The notes beneath the pieces were generated by a model. That model was not told where the DNA came from. It saw only the letters and a list, made by a program, of their open reading frames with translations, and searched no databases. A stretch of DNA of 64,000 nt from NCBI GenBank assembly GCA_903834145.1, contig CAILHY010000032.1, positions 1 to 64,000 of the forward strand, written 5' to 3'. This stretch comes from an uncultured Actinomycetes bacterium. Lineage in GTDB: Bacteria > Actinomycetota > Actinomycetes > Nanopelagicales > Nanopelagicaceae. Shown here piece after piece: positions 8,866 through 18,512 of this stretch (positions within the stretch are counted from its first letter, which is position 1; each line of letters starts with the position of its first letter). Position numbers and translations under genes: made by a program.

Positions 8866-10635
8866 TTATCCCTTTACGTAGAGCTGTCCGAAACCAAAGG
8901 TTCCTTGTGGCTCCCAGAAGTAGACGCCTCCAACTTTGGAACCCCACTCTTCTTGACCCTTAGAGAAAATAGGGTTCAAGATCCAGTATTGGTCCATCGC
9001 ATATTGTGCAAGCTTCTTCCATTGTGCTGCTTGCTTTGGTCGATCTGTCATAGCCAGTGCTGCATCGGACATAGCCTTAAATGCTGGGAAGGCTGGATCC
9101 TTTGAGTTCTGGGTGTAGTTGTTCGAGCTTGGGTATGAGAACAACGGTGGAATAACCGTTGAAGCATTCGCCCAGTCAGCACCCCAACCAGCGCGAGAAA
9201 GATCGCCCTGCTTTGTTGTGTCTCCGATTGTGGAGTAGTACTGACCTGGTGGAATGAAGTTGAACTTCACTACGATGCCAGCAGCGTCCATTGCAGCTTG
9301 AATCAAGACTGATGCCTTCTGCTGAGTTGCTGACTTTGCAGTGTCATAGGTGAATCCCTGTGCAGGATCTGTAACACGTGCATAGGTTGCAGGACATGAA
9401 ATCTTAGCTGCGGCAAGAAGTTCCTTCGCCTTGGCTGGATTTCCACCAATCTTGTATGCAGGATCGTGAATGTTGCCCGTCGTTGGGGCATAGTCAAGAC
9501 CAAGCACTGTCTTAATTGGGTTATCTCCCGGTGTTCCGTAGAACACTGTTCCGCCAGCAAGGTCAATCAGCGCTTGTGTATCCCAAGCGAAGAAGATGGC
9601 CTTGCGAACATCGAGGCAATCCAAGTGTCCTGCAGAAACGTTTGCTGCTGCATAACGTGTGTATGGATCAAAGACGTTCAGGCGTTGTGATGCACGCTTT
9701 GGATCAGCAAAGAATGTACGTAGGTTTGCTGGTTGTAGACCGTCGAGGTTAACCGCGTTTGGAATGGAATCATCCAAAGTGATTTGATCACGAACGTTCT
9801 CATCCATACCGAAACGTACGACGATGTCATCTGGGTAAGGAGTGCGAACTGTGTCGCTCTTCTGACTCCACTTTGTATTGCGCACTAGGTGCATTTCATC
9901 GCCAATTTTGTATGTAGCGATCTTGTATGGACCATTTGAGTATGGACGTAGGTCGTACTTGTCGCCCTTATCCTTTGATGCAGGAACTGGTGCACCTGCA
10001 GGGTAGGTCATCGCATAGTTAAAGTCTGCAAATGAACGGTTAAGGTTGAAAGTAACAGTGGTTCCCTTACAAGTAACAGCCTTGTCAAATAGAGCCTGGC
10101 CTGTCTTCTTGTATGGACCCTTGTACTGGGAACTTCCATCTGCATTCTTAGGAATCGCAAGCGCATCCACTAGGTACTGTGGTCCGTTTGTGATGATGTC
10201 AGTTGCGAATGGACGTGAAACTCCGTACTTAACGTCAGCGCACGTTACTGGGCTTCCATCTTCCCATGTGACGCCTGGACGCAAAGTGAACTTCCAAGTC
10301 TTTGCACTATTACTTGGTACACCTGTGTTTGTGGCTAGGTCAGGAACAAGTGATGATCCTGCGGCACCAGCAGTTGGCTTGTATGAAACCAAGTTGCGGT
10401 AAAGGTATGAGTTGAAGAACGCGATATCGCGACCTGTGTAAACACGGGCTGGATCGACGTTATCAAATTGTTGAGCATTGGTGATGAAGTACAACGTTCC
10501 GCCCTTAACTGCGGTTGCGGCGTTTGCACTTGATGCCGTTCCTACGAGCACGCCTGCAGCAAGCAAAGCTCCGGCTGCAGTAGTGGCCACGAGGCGGCGG
10601 CGGAAATGACGTTGAGTCATTTTCGAACCGGACAT
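8866..10635 (-). CDS. Peptide-type ABC substrate-binding protein (family 5)
   Basis: 589 residues from the ATG at 10635, chosen because AGGAGG lies six bases before it. Cleavable signal peptide with an arginine-rich N-region (RHFRRRLV) and a probable signal peptidase I site at SSANA-AT; there is no lipobox cysteine. The mature part has the extended family-5 fold (DppA/OppA type): WKFTLRPGVTWEDGSPVTCADVKYG and a ligand-cleft region with GPYKI. It binds the substrate outside the cell and hands it to DppB/DppC. For a single-membrane organism the lack of a lipid anchor is unusual. Confidence 0.9.
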   Translation of the reverse strand: MSGSKMTQRHFRRRLVATTAAGALLAAGVLVGTASSANAATAVKGGTLYFITNAQQFDNVDPARVYTGRDIAFFNSYLYRNLVSYKPTAGAAGSSLVPDLATNTGVPSNSAKTWKFTLRPGVTWEDGSPVTCADVKYGVSRPFATDIITNGPQYLVDALAIPKNADGSSQYKGPYKKTGQALFDKAVTCKGTTVTFNLNRSFADFNYAMTYPAGAPVPASKDKGDKYDLRPYSNGPYKIATYKIGDEMHLVRNTKWSQKSDTVRTPYPDDIVVRFGMDENVRDQITLDDSIPNAVNLDGLQPANLRTFFADPKRASQRLNVFDPYTRYAAANVSAGHLDCLDVRKAIFFAWDTQALIDLAGGTVFYGTPGDNPIKTVLGLDYAPTTGNIHDPAYKIGGNPAKAKELLAAAKISCPATYARVTDPAQGFTYDTAKSATQQKASVLIQAAMDAAGIVVKFNFIPPGQYYSTIGDTTKQGDLSRAGWGADWANASTVIPPLFSYPSSNNYTQNSKDPAFPAFKAMSDAALAMTDRPKQAAQWKKLAQYAMDQYWILNPIFSKGQEEWGSKVGGVYFWEPQGTFGFGQLYVKG

Positions 10636-10776
10636 AGGTCCTCCTAGTTGGTAGTTCATTGCCTAATCGCGGCCGCGACCAGGTTGCGAGTCATCCCAAA
10701 GAAGTATGCGAACTTCCTGGTACCTGGGAATTGTTCTTGATACTTCCCGCATTGCTGCGGAAATCTAGTGCGGCGC

Positions 10777-11769
10777 TCATGCTTTTACCGCCTTGGGATC
10801 GAGCGCGTCGCGAATGGCATCACCGAGAAGGTTTAATGAAAGAACAATGATGATCAAATACACGGAAGGAATAATTAAGTAAGCAGGATCATCGCGCCAA
10901 TACGTCACAGCATCCGAGAGCACTAAACCAAAAGTCGAAGCGGGTGCTTGAACGCCAACGCCGAGGAACGAGAAAACTGCCTCTGCCGCTAGGTACCCAG
11001 GAAGTGAGATAGAAAGGAAGACGATGGCAGTTGGCCACAAATTAGGTAAGAGTTCTCGCGTAATAATGCGCCAGCTGGAGGCGCCGAGTGCTTGAGCGGC
11101 CATAACGAAATCACGTTCGCGCATGCTAAATGCCTGGGAGCGGATTAAACGGGCGAAGCCTGGCCACCCAAAAAACACAAAGAAGACCACAAGTACAACA
11201 ATGCGCGCGCCATTGCCTTTTGCAATTTTGAGCGCTTCCACACGTTGCGTGAGTGGCAGCGCCAACGCAATGATCATGAATGTCGATGGGAAAGAAAGGA
11301 GAAAATCAGAGAAACGTCCGACAATCGCATCTACTTTTCCGCGGAAATACCCGGTAGTAATGCCAATCAACATGCCAAGTCCGATTGAAGCAACACTGGT
11401 AATTACGGCGACTGAAAATGAGATTCGTGAACCATAGAGAAGAAGTGAAAGAAGATCTCGCCCTGCACCTGGTTCAACACCCAATGGGTGTGTCAGCGAC
11501 ATGCCACCTGAGGCGCCAATAGGCATAGCAAAATTATTCAGCGTCGTTGAATAGGTAAGCGTGTTACTCAAGCCAAGAATGCGAGTAATTACCGGAGCAA
11601 GATAGGCGGCTAAAAAGAAGAAACCAGCAACACACGCTGAGACAACACCTACTTTATTGCGCTTAAAACGCATCCACGCAATTTGGCGGGGTGTGCGCTG
11701 GACAATGGAGAAAGTTGCCACATCATCCTCAACCTGCTCTGCCTGCTCAACCTGCTCAACCTGAGCCAC
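10777..11769 (-). CDS. Peptide-type ABC transporter permease (DppC)
   Basis: About 330 residues. Two adjacent GTG codons could start it (11775 and 11769). The GGGAG upstream is well spaced only for 11769. The N-terminus is hydrophilic, with a 9-base coding repeat giving VEQVEQAEQVE. It then has the DppC layout: N-terminal helix, extracytoplasmic loop with HPLGVEPGAGRDLLSLLLYGSRIS, and the coupling motif RDFVMAAQALGASSWRIITRE. First gene of the left-hand importer. Having dppC first and dppB after the binding protein is an uncommon order. A small hairpin (CCGCA/TGCGG, 10747-10760) follows the stop. Confidence 0.9.
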   Translation of the reverse strand: MAQVEQVEQAEQVEDDVATFSIVQRTPRQIAWMRFKRNKVGVVSACVAGFFFLAAYLAPVITRILGLSNTLTYSTTLNNFAMPIGASGGMSLTHPLGVEPGAGRDLLSLLLYGSRISFSVAVITSVASIGLGMLIGITTGYFRGKVDAIVGRFSDFLLSFPSTFMIIALALPLTQRVEALKIAKGNGARIVVLVVFFVFFGWPGFARLIRSQAFSMRERDFVMAAQALGASSWRIITRELLPNLWPTAIVFLSISLPGYLAAEAVFSFLGVGVQAPASTFGLVLSDAVTYWRDDPAYLIIPSVYLIIIVLSLNLLGDAIRDALDPKAVKA

Positions 11770-11775
11770 TGTCAC

Positions 11776-12120
11776 GCTCCCGTTCTAGCTCTTCACACTG
11801 GTGCAGGCGCTGGCCAAGCACCAGCGTTGGTGAACAACAGCGCAACGTTAGCCAAATTTCAGAAAAATAGGAACCTAAATGGGCTGCTCAGACGAGAAAT
11901 TACTCACGTATTTGACCATGTACACCCCACTTCAGGACCTCACGTGAACTAGGGATTCCAGGTCTTCAAGAAAGTGAGTACATAAATAGGTCCCAAAAAG
12001 CCTTGTTTTCTTGCTCAATTGCCTGTTTCATCAGTCCTTATACCAACTGAACATCAATCCATAACCAACCCATAACCAACCCATAACCAACCCGAATACA
12101 TCGATAGGAGTACCCCCCGT
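11776..12120. promoter_or_regulatory. Divergent promoter region between two peptide importers
   Basis: 345 bases without a gene, between two divergently transcribed ABC operons. On the left it holds an inverted repeat CGCTGG/CCAGCG (11808-11826) in the leader of the DppC gene. On the right it holds three tandem 11-base repeats just before the second operon. A shared regulator site is possible; I see no recognised operator. Confidence 0.45.
12059..12091. repeat. Three tandem copies of an 11-base repeat
   Basis: CCATAACCAAC occurs head to tail at 12059-12069, 12070-12080 and 12081-12091, ending 29 bases before the ATG of the right-hand binding protein. Spacing of one helical turn per copy is what direct-repeat operators show. 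It could also be a slippage-prone simple repeat. Confidence 0.7.
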
Positions 12121-13629
12121 ATGAAGAAGTCCATCGGACGTCTGCTCATCCCGACAGTGCTTATCGTCGGCTTGATCAGTTTCGCGATCCCGCAATCAAA
12201 CGCTGCGACGGCTGTTGCCGATCCCAACGCCACCATCACTTTGGGTGTCGACCTTGAGCCTACGAGCCTTGATCTGACAAGCACTGCCGGTGCACCAATT
12301 CCTCAAGTGCTTTTGGATAACGTCTACGAGAGCTTGGTACGGATCACCGATAAAGGTGTAATTGTCCCAAATCTTGCAAAGTCCTACACGATTTCATCAG
12401 ATGGCAAGACTTACACATTCAAACTCGCAGCAGCAAAGTTCCATGACGGCTCAACATTTACATCGGCCGACGTTGTCTGGAGTTACCAACGCATCACGGC
12501 AGCGGATTCAACAAATCCATTTAAAGCGCAGTTCGCAAATGTTGACTCAGTTTCTGCTCCTGATGCATCCACTGTTGTTATCACAATGAAGAATCGCGAT
12601 AACAGTTTTCTCTTTAATCTCACCGGGCAAATTGGTGTCGTTTTAAAGAAGGGTGCGACAAATCTCGCATCAACTGCAAACGGAACTGGACCTTACAAGT
12701 TCTCTAAGTGGAATCGTGGATCAAGTATCACCCTTCTTCGTAACGATAAATATCGTGGAGTAAAGGGCAAAGCAAAGACCGTCGTATTCAAATACATCGC
12801 AGATCCAAATGCACTCAATAACGCATTCCTTTCTGGTCAAGTTGATGTTCTCACAACAGTCCAAGCTCCTGAAATTTTGAAGTTCTTCGCTGCTAACGAC
12901 AAGTTCAAAGTTGTTGCAGGAACGACAAATGCCGAAGTGACGATGAGCATGAACAATGAGAATCAGTACCTCAAGGATCCAAAGGTTCGCCTTGCAATCC
13001 GCGAAGCCATTGATCACAAGGCACTGATTAAAACCGCATGGTCGGGATACGGCACTGCAATCGGTAGCTTCGTGCCACCTACAGATCCTTGGTATGAAGA
13101 TCTCACCGGGCTTGCTCCTTACGACGTCGCAAATTCCAAGGCACTTCTCACGGCCGCTGGATACCCAAATGGCTTCAAATTGACGCTGGAGATTCCACCA
13201 ATCGGATACGCGACTGCCTCATCTGAATTCATCCAGGCATCACTCAAGAAGGTCGGCATCGACGTCACCATCAACAATGTTGGTTGGGGCGAATGGATTG
13301 ACCGTATTTTCACAAAGGCTAATTACGACATGACAATCGTTGCTCACGTTGAGCCACACGATATTGCCATCTACGGAAATCCTCAGTACTACTTCCGTTA
13401 CAACAACCCACAGGTGCAAGCCTGGCTCAAAGCTGCTGATGAGGCAGCAACGGATGCAGAGCGCACCGCACTTCTTAAGAAGGTCGGTCGTCAATTAGCA
13501 ACAGATTCAGCCAGCGATTGGTTGTTCCTATTGCCAAATACCCAGGTCATCACAAAGAAGATCTCGGGAATACCTACGAACTCATTAGGTATGTCTTACT
13601 ACGTGGCTTCGATTGCGAAGACCAAGTAA
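12121..13629 (+). CDS. Peptide-type ABC substrate-binding protein (family 5)
   Basis: 502 residues. Signal peptide of about 28 residues ending at QSNA-AT, again without a lipobox cysteine. The mature protein has the family-5 pattern: ITLGVDLEPTSLD, YTFKLAAAKFHDGSTFTSADVVWS, GTGPYKFSKW and RLAIREAIDHKALI. It is some 90 residues shorter than the left-hand binding protein and clearly a different subfamily, so the two importers likely take different substrates. AGGAG lies ten bases upstream of the ATG. First gene of an operon that runs on through transport genes into four enzymes. Confidence 0.9.
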   Translation: MKKSIGRLLIPTVLIVGLISFAIPQSNAATAVADPNATITLGVDLEPTSLDLTSTAGAPIPQVLLDNVYESLVRITDKGVIVPNLAKSYTISSDGKTYTFKLAAAKFHDGSTFTSADVVWSYQRITAADSTNPFKAQFANVDSVSAPDASTVVITMKNRDNSFLFNLTGQIGVVLKKGATNLASTANGTGPYKFSKWNRGSSITLLRNDKYRGVKGKAKTVVFKYIADPNALNNAFLSGQVDVLTTVQAPEILKFFAANDKFKVVAGTTNAEVTMSMNNENQYLKDPKVRLAIREAIDHKALIKTAWSGYGTAIGSFVPPTDPWYEDLTGLAPYDVANSKALLTAAGYPNGFKLTLEIPPIGYATASSEFIQASLKKVGIDVTINNVGWGEWIDRIFTKANYDMTIVAHVEPHDIAIYGNPQYYFRYNNPQVQAWLKAADEAATDAERTALLKKVGRQLATDSASDWLFLLPNTQVITKKISGIPTNSLGMSYYVASIAKTK

Positions 13630-13674
13630 TACAAGTAAGAGCATAAGATAGGCACTACTAGCGATTAGGAGGAG

Positions 13675-14640
13675 ATGGCGAGCGTGAACATTATTGTGTT
13701 CGGCGCTCGTCGTCTCCTTCTTTTTATCTCATCGCTCGTTGTTTCTTCAGCGCTAGTTTTTTCTTTACTTCGCCTTCTTCCAGGTGACTTGGCGCAAGCG
13801 AAATTAGGTATTCAAGCAACGCCTGAGGCACTTGCAAACTTACGTCACGAAATGGGACTGGATAAATCCCTCGTGGCACAATATTGGACGTGGTTATCAC
13901 ACGCACTTCGCGGTGATCTGGGAATTTCATACCTCAGTGGAGCAAACATCACGTCAGAAATTGCGCAGAAAGCAACAGTCACTGTTCCGCTAGTAATTAT
14001 GGCTTCGATCTTGGCAGTACTGATTTCCATTCCGCTTGGCATGTACGCAGCGCTTCGCTACCGAAATATGGATGGCGTCGCAACTTCAGCAATGAGCCAG
14101 TTTGGAATCGCTATCCCAACATTCTGGACCGGACTATTGATCTCCACATTATTCGCTGTTGTATGGCAGGTACTACCTGCGGGTGGATTTCCAGAAGCGG
14201 GTTGGAGTGAGCCAGGAAATGCTTTTAAATCAATGGCTTTGCCCGTCTTCACGCTAGCACTTGGGCAGGGCGCAGTCCTTATGCGCTTTGCGCGCTCGGC
14301 AACTATCGACACCTTGCAGCAGGATTATTTCCGCACTGCCCGAGCAACGGGATTAACGAAAGTTCAAGCGCTTCGCAAGCACGGAGTTCGTAATGCGCTA
14401 ATCCCCGTGATCTCTGTTCTTGGAATGCAGATGGCAACGCTAATCGTTGAGGCAATTATTGTGGAAAATGTTTTTGCCCTACCAGGTATCGGCCAAATGC
14501 TTCTGCAGGACGTGAACAATCGAGACTTACTGAAGGTTCAAGGCATCATCGCCGTTACTACATCCATCGTCTTTTTCGTGAGTTTCCTCGTTGATTTGGT
14601 TCTTGGTTTCCTTGACCCACGAGTAAGGCAATCGTCATGA
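13675..14640 (+). CDS. Peptide-type ABC transporter permease (DppB)
   Basis: 321 residues, six membrane helices, DppB type: N-terminal helix (LLLFISSLVVSSALVFSLLR), extracytoplasmic loop with LGIQATPEALANLRHEMGL, coupling motif QDYFRTARATGLTKVQAL, and C-terminal VDLVLGFLDPRVRQ. AGGAGG lies only two bases before this ATG and eleven before an in-frame GTG at 13684, so the start may be either. Its stop overlaps the start of the next gene. Confidence 0.92.
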   Translation: MASVNIIVFGARRLLLFISSLVVSSALVFSLLRLLPGDLAQAKLGIQATPEALANLRHEMGLDKSLVAQYWTWLSHALRGDLGISYLSGANITSEIAQKATVTVPLVIMASILAVLISIPLGMYAALRYRNMDGVATSAMSQFGIAIPTFWTGLLISTLFAVVWQVLPAGGFPEAGWSEPGNAFKSMALPVFTLALGQGAVLMRFARSATIDTLQQDYFRTARATGLTKVQALRKHGVRNALIPVISVLGMQMATLIVEAIIVENVFALPGIGQMLLQDVNNRDLLKVQGIIAVTTSIVFFVSFLVDLVLGFLDPRVRQSS

Positions 14641-15467
14641 GAAAAGCCATGAAGGGAAATGTTTCACTAATCGCTGGCTCCATCATGGTCTCCATCACCT
14701 TTGCCCTTTTGATTCTTTCCTTCATCTGGACGCCTTACGACCCACTTGCAGTCAATCCTGAAGATTCCTTCGCTGGGGTTTCCATGCGCCACATACTGGG
14801 CGCGGACAAAATTGGTCGAGATATTTTGAGCCAGATAATTGTTGGCTCTCGAGTGACTTTGTTTGTTGCCGCATTGGCGGTAACGGTTGCGATGACACTC
14901 GGAGTCAGCGCTGGCATCCTGATCGCTGTTGCATCGCGTAGGTATCAATCTCCCATGATTTATGCGGTCAACATTGCACTGGCCTTCCCTGCGGCGCTCT
15001 TGGCAATCATTCTTGCAGCGGTATATGGCGCATCAACGATTACCGCCGTGACCGCAATCGGACTTGCCACTGCCGCGGCGGTGGCGCAAGTAACGCGTAG
15101 AACTGCCCATGGAATTCTTGCCTCCGATTATGTATTAGCTGCTCACGCATCTGGTGCAAGTACATGGCGCATTATTCGAAAGCATGTAATGCCCAATCTT
15201 CGCGCCTCACTTCTGATTCAGGCGTCAGCTGCTGTATCGGTCTCGGTATTGGCTGAATCATCTCTGTCCTATTTAGGACTTGGTACACCGCCACCTGCGC
15301 CATCATGGGGCCGCATGTTGGCCGGCTCCCAGCAGTACCTTTTTGTCAATCCTCTACTTGCAATCTGGCCTGGCATTGCCATCGTTATTGTCGTATTGGG
15401 ATTCAACCTTGTGGGCGACGGCGTGCGAGAAGTTTTCGACCCAACTCTGCGAAGGAGCGACTCATGA
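14637..15467 (+). CDS. Peptide-type ABC transporter permease (DppC)
   Basis: 276 residues. DppC-type permease: N-terminal helix, FAGVSMRHILGADKIGRDILSQIIVGSRVTL, further helices, coupling motif SDYVLAAHASGASTWRIIRKH and GDGVREVFDPTLRR at the end. Overlaps the upstream permease by four bases and the ATPase by four bases. The N-terminal cytoplasmic tail is short compared with the left-hand DppC. Confidence 0.92.
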   Translation: MRKAMKGNVSLIAGSIMVSITFALLILSFIWTPYDPLAVNPEDSFAGVSMRHILGADKIGRDILSQIIVGSRVTLFVAALAVTVAMTLGVSAGILIAVASRRYQSPMIYAVNIALAFPAALLAIILAAVYGASTITAVTAIGLATAAAVAQVTRRTAHGILASDYVLAAHASGASTWRIIRKHVMPNLRASLLIQASAAVSVSVLAESSLSYLGLGTPPPAPSWGRMLAGSQQYLFVNPLLAIWPGIAIVIVVLGFNLVGDGVREVFDPTLRRSDS

Positions 15468-16264
15468 GCCTTCTTGAAGTACGCGATCTGACGATTTCCT
15501 TTGGAAGTAAGAAGGTTGTTGATTGCATATCTTTTACTTTAGAAAAAGGCGCACGCATTGGTTTGATTGGTGAATCAGGTTCGGGAAAGTCGATGACTTC
15601 CCTTGCAATCATGGGGTTGCTTCCTGACACAGCAACAATCTCTGGAAGTATTACCTTTGAAGGGCAAGAACTCATTGGGCTTTCTGATCGCGAACATTCA
15701 CGTCTTCGTGGAAACAGAATCGGAATGGTGTTTCAAGAACCGCTTACTGCGCTAAACCCATTGATGCGTATCGGAAAGCAAATTGCAGGCCCATTGATGA
15801 TTCACAAAGGTTCCTCACTTAAGGAAGGGCTCAAGAAGGCACTTGAGCTGTGCACCAAAGTTGGACTGCCTGATCCGGATCGAATCCTGCGAGCCTATCC
15901 TCACCAACTCTCTGGTGGGCAACGTCAACGAATCGGTCTTGCTATTGCACTTGCCTGCGAACCGGCACTGTTGATTGCCGATGAACCAACAACTGCACTC
16001 GATGTCACGGTGCAACGAGAAGTTCTTAATCTCATTAATGCCCTCGTTGACAAAGAAGGTTCATCACTCATATTTGTCACCCATGATCTACCAGTTGTTT
16101 CAGCGATGACTGAAAATGTTGCCGTTATGCAATTGGGAAAGATTGTTGAGAACGCAAGCGTTGCCTCGCTCTTTCATGAACCGGCTCATGAGTACTCTCG
16201 CCGCTTGATTAGCGCGGCACGACTTGCAGAGGATTCATTCTCAGGCAAAGGCGGGCAACTATGA
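15464..16264 (+). CDS. Peptide-type ABC transporter ATP-binding protein (DppD)
   Basis: 266 residues from the ATG at 15464 (GAAGGAG site, overlap with the permease stop). Walker [11 protein letters not shown], signature LSGGQRQRIGLAIAL, Walker [14 protein letters not shown], and switch His in VTHDLPVV. Unlike the left-hand DppD it ends soon after the ATPase core and lacks the cysteine-rich oligo_HPY extension. Overlaps the next ATPase by four bases. Confidence 0.92.
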   Translation: MSLLEVRDLTISFGSKKVVDCISFTLEKGARIGLIGESGSGKSMTSLAIMGLLPDTATISGSITFEGQELIGLSDREHSRLRGNRIGMVFQEPLTALNPLMRIGKQIAGPLMIHKGSSLKEGLKKALELCTKVGLPDPDRILRAYPHQLSGGQRQRIGLAIALACEPALLIADEPTTALDVTVQREVLNLINALVDKEGSSLIFVTHDLPVVSAMTENVAVMQLGKIVENASVASLFHEPAHEYSRRLISAARLAEDSFSGKGGQL

Positions 16265-17046
16265 GTCAACTAGTTTTAGAAGCTAAAAATCTTTCACGCA
16301 CCTACAAATTAGCTAAGGGTGCTTCCGGTTCTGGTAGAGCGCTTCGTCACGCGCTCATTGATATGAATATGAAAATCAACTCCGGAGATCGCGTGGGCAT
16401 TGTCGGTGAATCCGGGTCCGGCAAAACCACTCTTGTGCGCCTTCTTCTTGGTTTGGATACTCCAACATCGGGCAGCGTTGAATTCAAAGGTCAAGCCCTT
16501 ATCGCAGGAAAAATGCCATGGCTGCGCAAAGAGGTGCAGATCGTTTTTCAAGATCCTCGGAGTTCTCTAGATCCCCGCATGAAAATTTCGGAAATCATTC
16601 GCGAACCACTGGTCTGTCTCAATATCCAGGAAGATCACAATGCCCGCATTGATGAAGTCCTCGATTCGGTGGGGTTAGATCGCGCCATGCGCGATCGCTA
16701 TCCCCACGAACTCTCCGGCGGTCAACGCCAGCGCGTGGCTATCGCTCGGGCTTTAGCGCCACGCCCCACCGTGTTAATTGCCGACGAACCTGTCAGCGCG
16801 CTGGATGTCTTAGTTCGCGATCAAATCCTTGAACTCATAGCCGCCCTCACAAATAGCCTCGGAATAACGCTCATTCTTGTCTCTCATGACCTCAGCGTTA
16901 TCGCCAGGCTTTGCGATCGTGTCATTGTCATGAAAGATGGGGTGGTGGTCGAATCCGGAAATACCCGACAAGTCTTTGATGCACCTGCGCATGAATTCAC
17001 TCGCGCACTCATTACTGCAATCCCGCGATTGCCAGAGTCCCGATGA
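16261..17046 (+). CDS. Peptide-type ABC transporter ATP-binding protein (DppF)
   Basis: 261 residues. Walker A GESGSGKTTL, signature LSGGQRQRVAIARAL, Walker B VLIADEPVSALDV, and switch His in VSHDLSVI. Also short, without the C-terminal cysteine cluster. Completes a five-gene importer (binding protein, DppB, DppC, DppD, DppF) and overlaps the start of the aldehyde dehydrogenase by four bases, tying transport to the following enzymes. Confidence 0.92.
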   Translation: MSQLVLEAKNLSRTYKLAKGASGSGRALRHALIDMNMKINSGDRVGIVGESGSGKTTLVRLLLGLDTPTSGSVEFKGQALIAGKMPWLRKEVQIVFQDPRSSLDPRMKISEIIREPLVCLNIQEDHNARIDEVLDSVGLDRAMRDRYPHELSGGQRQRVAIARALAPRPTVLIADEPVSALDVLVRDQILELIAALTNSLGITLILVSHDLSVIARLCDRVIVMKDGVVVESGNTRQVFDAPAHEFTRALITAIPRLPESR

Positions 17047-18512
17047 GTATTTTTACGCAAGATTTTCCTGCCGGTCTTCCGATCGGAAACGGCTGGTCTC
17101 TCACGAGAGAGAGCGCCCCAGTGATCTTTCCATTTGACGGGACAGTGGTATGTGATGCACCTGTGGGCAATGTTGAAGATGCCAATGCTGCGCTTGAACA
17201 TGCCCTCGGGATCCGCAAAGCGGTGGAAAATCTTTCTAGCTATGTGCGCAAAGAATTACTCGCTCGCACTCAAGCAGCACTGGTGGCAAGAACAACTGAA
17301 TTTGAACAACTCTTGGTGTTGGAAACTGGGAAGCCACTTCGAGATTGCAAAGTGGAAGTTGCCCGCACGGTTCTCACTCTTGAAACTGCCGCGGGTGAAG
17401 TTTCTCGACTCCACGGAGAAACTGTTCCGCTAGATCTCCTACCCAGTGGCGAAGGCATGACGGGCTTTTGGGTACGCAAACCCATTGGCGTCGTTGTTGG
17501 AATAACTGGTTTTAACTATCCATTGCTCCTGGCATCTCACAAGATTGCTCCTGCGATCGCTGCCGGTTGCCCTGTCATCATTAAACCTGCACCGCAAACT
17601 CCGCTCTCCACCTTGTGGCTGATACACATCATGCGCGAAATTGCAGCCCAACTATCTATTCCTCAAGGGGTGGTTCAGTTAGTGACCGGCGATGCAAATG
17701 TCGGAGCAACACTTGTTTCTGATCCGCGTATCGGAGCAGTTTCCTTTACCGGTTCAGCCGGCGTTGGCCACGCAATTTCACGATTGGCTGCGCCACGTAA
17801 AACGCTACTTGAACTTGGATCAAACTCAGCGCTTGTAGTCGATGAGAGTGCCAATGTGGGCGCCGCTGCAGCAGCAGCAGTTCGCGGAAGTTATTACGCA
17901 TCAGGGCAAGCATGCATATCGGTGCAACGTGTCATAGTTCTTGAGGCCATCGCACAAGAATTCATTTCATCGCTCAAAAAACATATGGCTAACGTTGTTG
18001 TTGGAGATCCGCGTGACGGCGCCACACATATTTCTGCACTCATTAATGAAGCGAGCACGTCGCGAGTATCGGATTGGATTGCCCAGGCAGTAAGTGCCGG
18101 CGCAGTTATTGCTCATGGTGGAACTTTGCAGGGAAAGGCATTTGCCCCCACAGTGATTCTCGAACCTCCAACTGCTTCGCTGGTGTGGCATGAAGAAATC
18201 TTCGGACCTGTCATGTGCGTTCGCACTGTTGCCACCATTGATGAAGCATTCGCACTTGTGAATGAATCACGATATGGATTGCAAGCGAGTATTTTCACAT
18301 CTTCTCTGGCCAACACTTTTGCCGCACTCAATACTTTGGAGGTCGGTGGGGTTGTTGTAAATGACGTACCAGGATTTAGATCCGATTCCATGCCATATGG
18401 CGGAGTGAAAGATTCAGGAATTGGACGGGAAGGGCCTCGTTTTGCAGCGGAAGAATTCACGATTACGCGGATGGCAATCATTCGCCCTGACATCAAAGGA
18501 GCGAATTCATGA
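17043..18512 (+). CDS. NAD(P)-dependent aldehyde dehydrogenase
   Basis: 489 residues, normal family length. Oxidises an aldehyde to an acid. Catalytic Cys291 in GQACISVQR and general base Glu257 in LLELGSNS. Cofactor region ITGFNYPLLLASHKIAPAI and SFTGSAGVG. The overall style is nearest to the lactaldehyde / non-phosphorylating glyceraldehyde-3-phosphate / phosphonoacetaldehyde dehydrogenase branch, but the substrate cannot be named. Overlaps both neighbours, so it is part of the import operon. A natural role is oxidising an aldehyde from the amine part of an imported amide. Confidence 0.88.
   Translation: MSIFTQDFPAGLPIGNGWSLTRESAPVIFPFDGTVVCDAPVGNVEDANAALEHALGIRKAVENLSSYVRKELLARTQAALVARTTEFEQLLVLETGKPLRDCKVEVARTVLTLETAAGEVSRLHGETVPLDLLPSGEGMTGFWVRKPIGVVVGITGFNYPLLLASHKIAPAIAAGCPVIIKPAPQTPLSTLWLIHIMREIAAQLSIPQGVVQLVTGDANVGATLVSDPRIGAVSFTGSAGVGHAISRLAAPRKTLLELGSNSALVVDESANVGAAAAAAVRGSYYASGQACISVQRVIVLEAIAQEFISSLKKHMANVVVGDPRDGATHISALINEASTSRVSDWIAQAVSAGAVIAHGGTLQGKAFAPTVILEPPTASLVWHEEIFGPVMCVRTVATIDEAFALVNESRYGLQASIFTSSLANTFAALNTLEVGGVVVNDVPGFRSDSMPYGGVKDSGIGREGPRFAAEEFTITRMAIIRPDIKGANS

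Noticed and set aside
12059-12091. CRISPR-like repeats
   Set aside because: The repeats are 11 bases and directly adjacent, with no spacers; no cas genes nearby.
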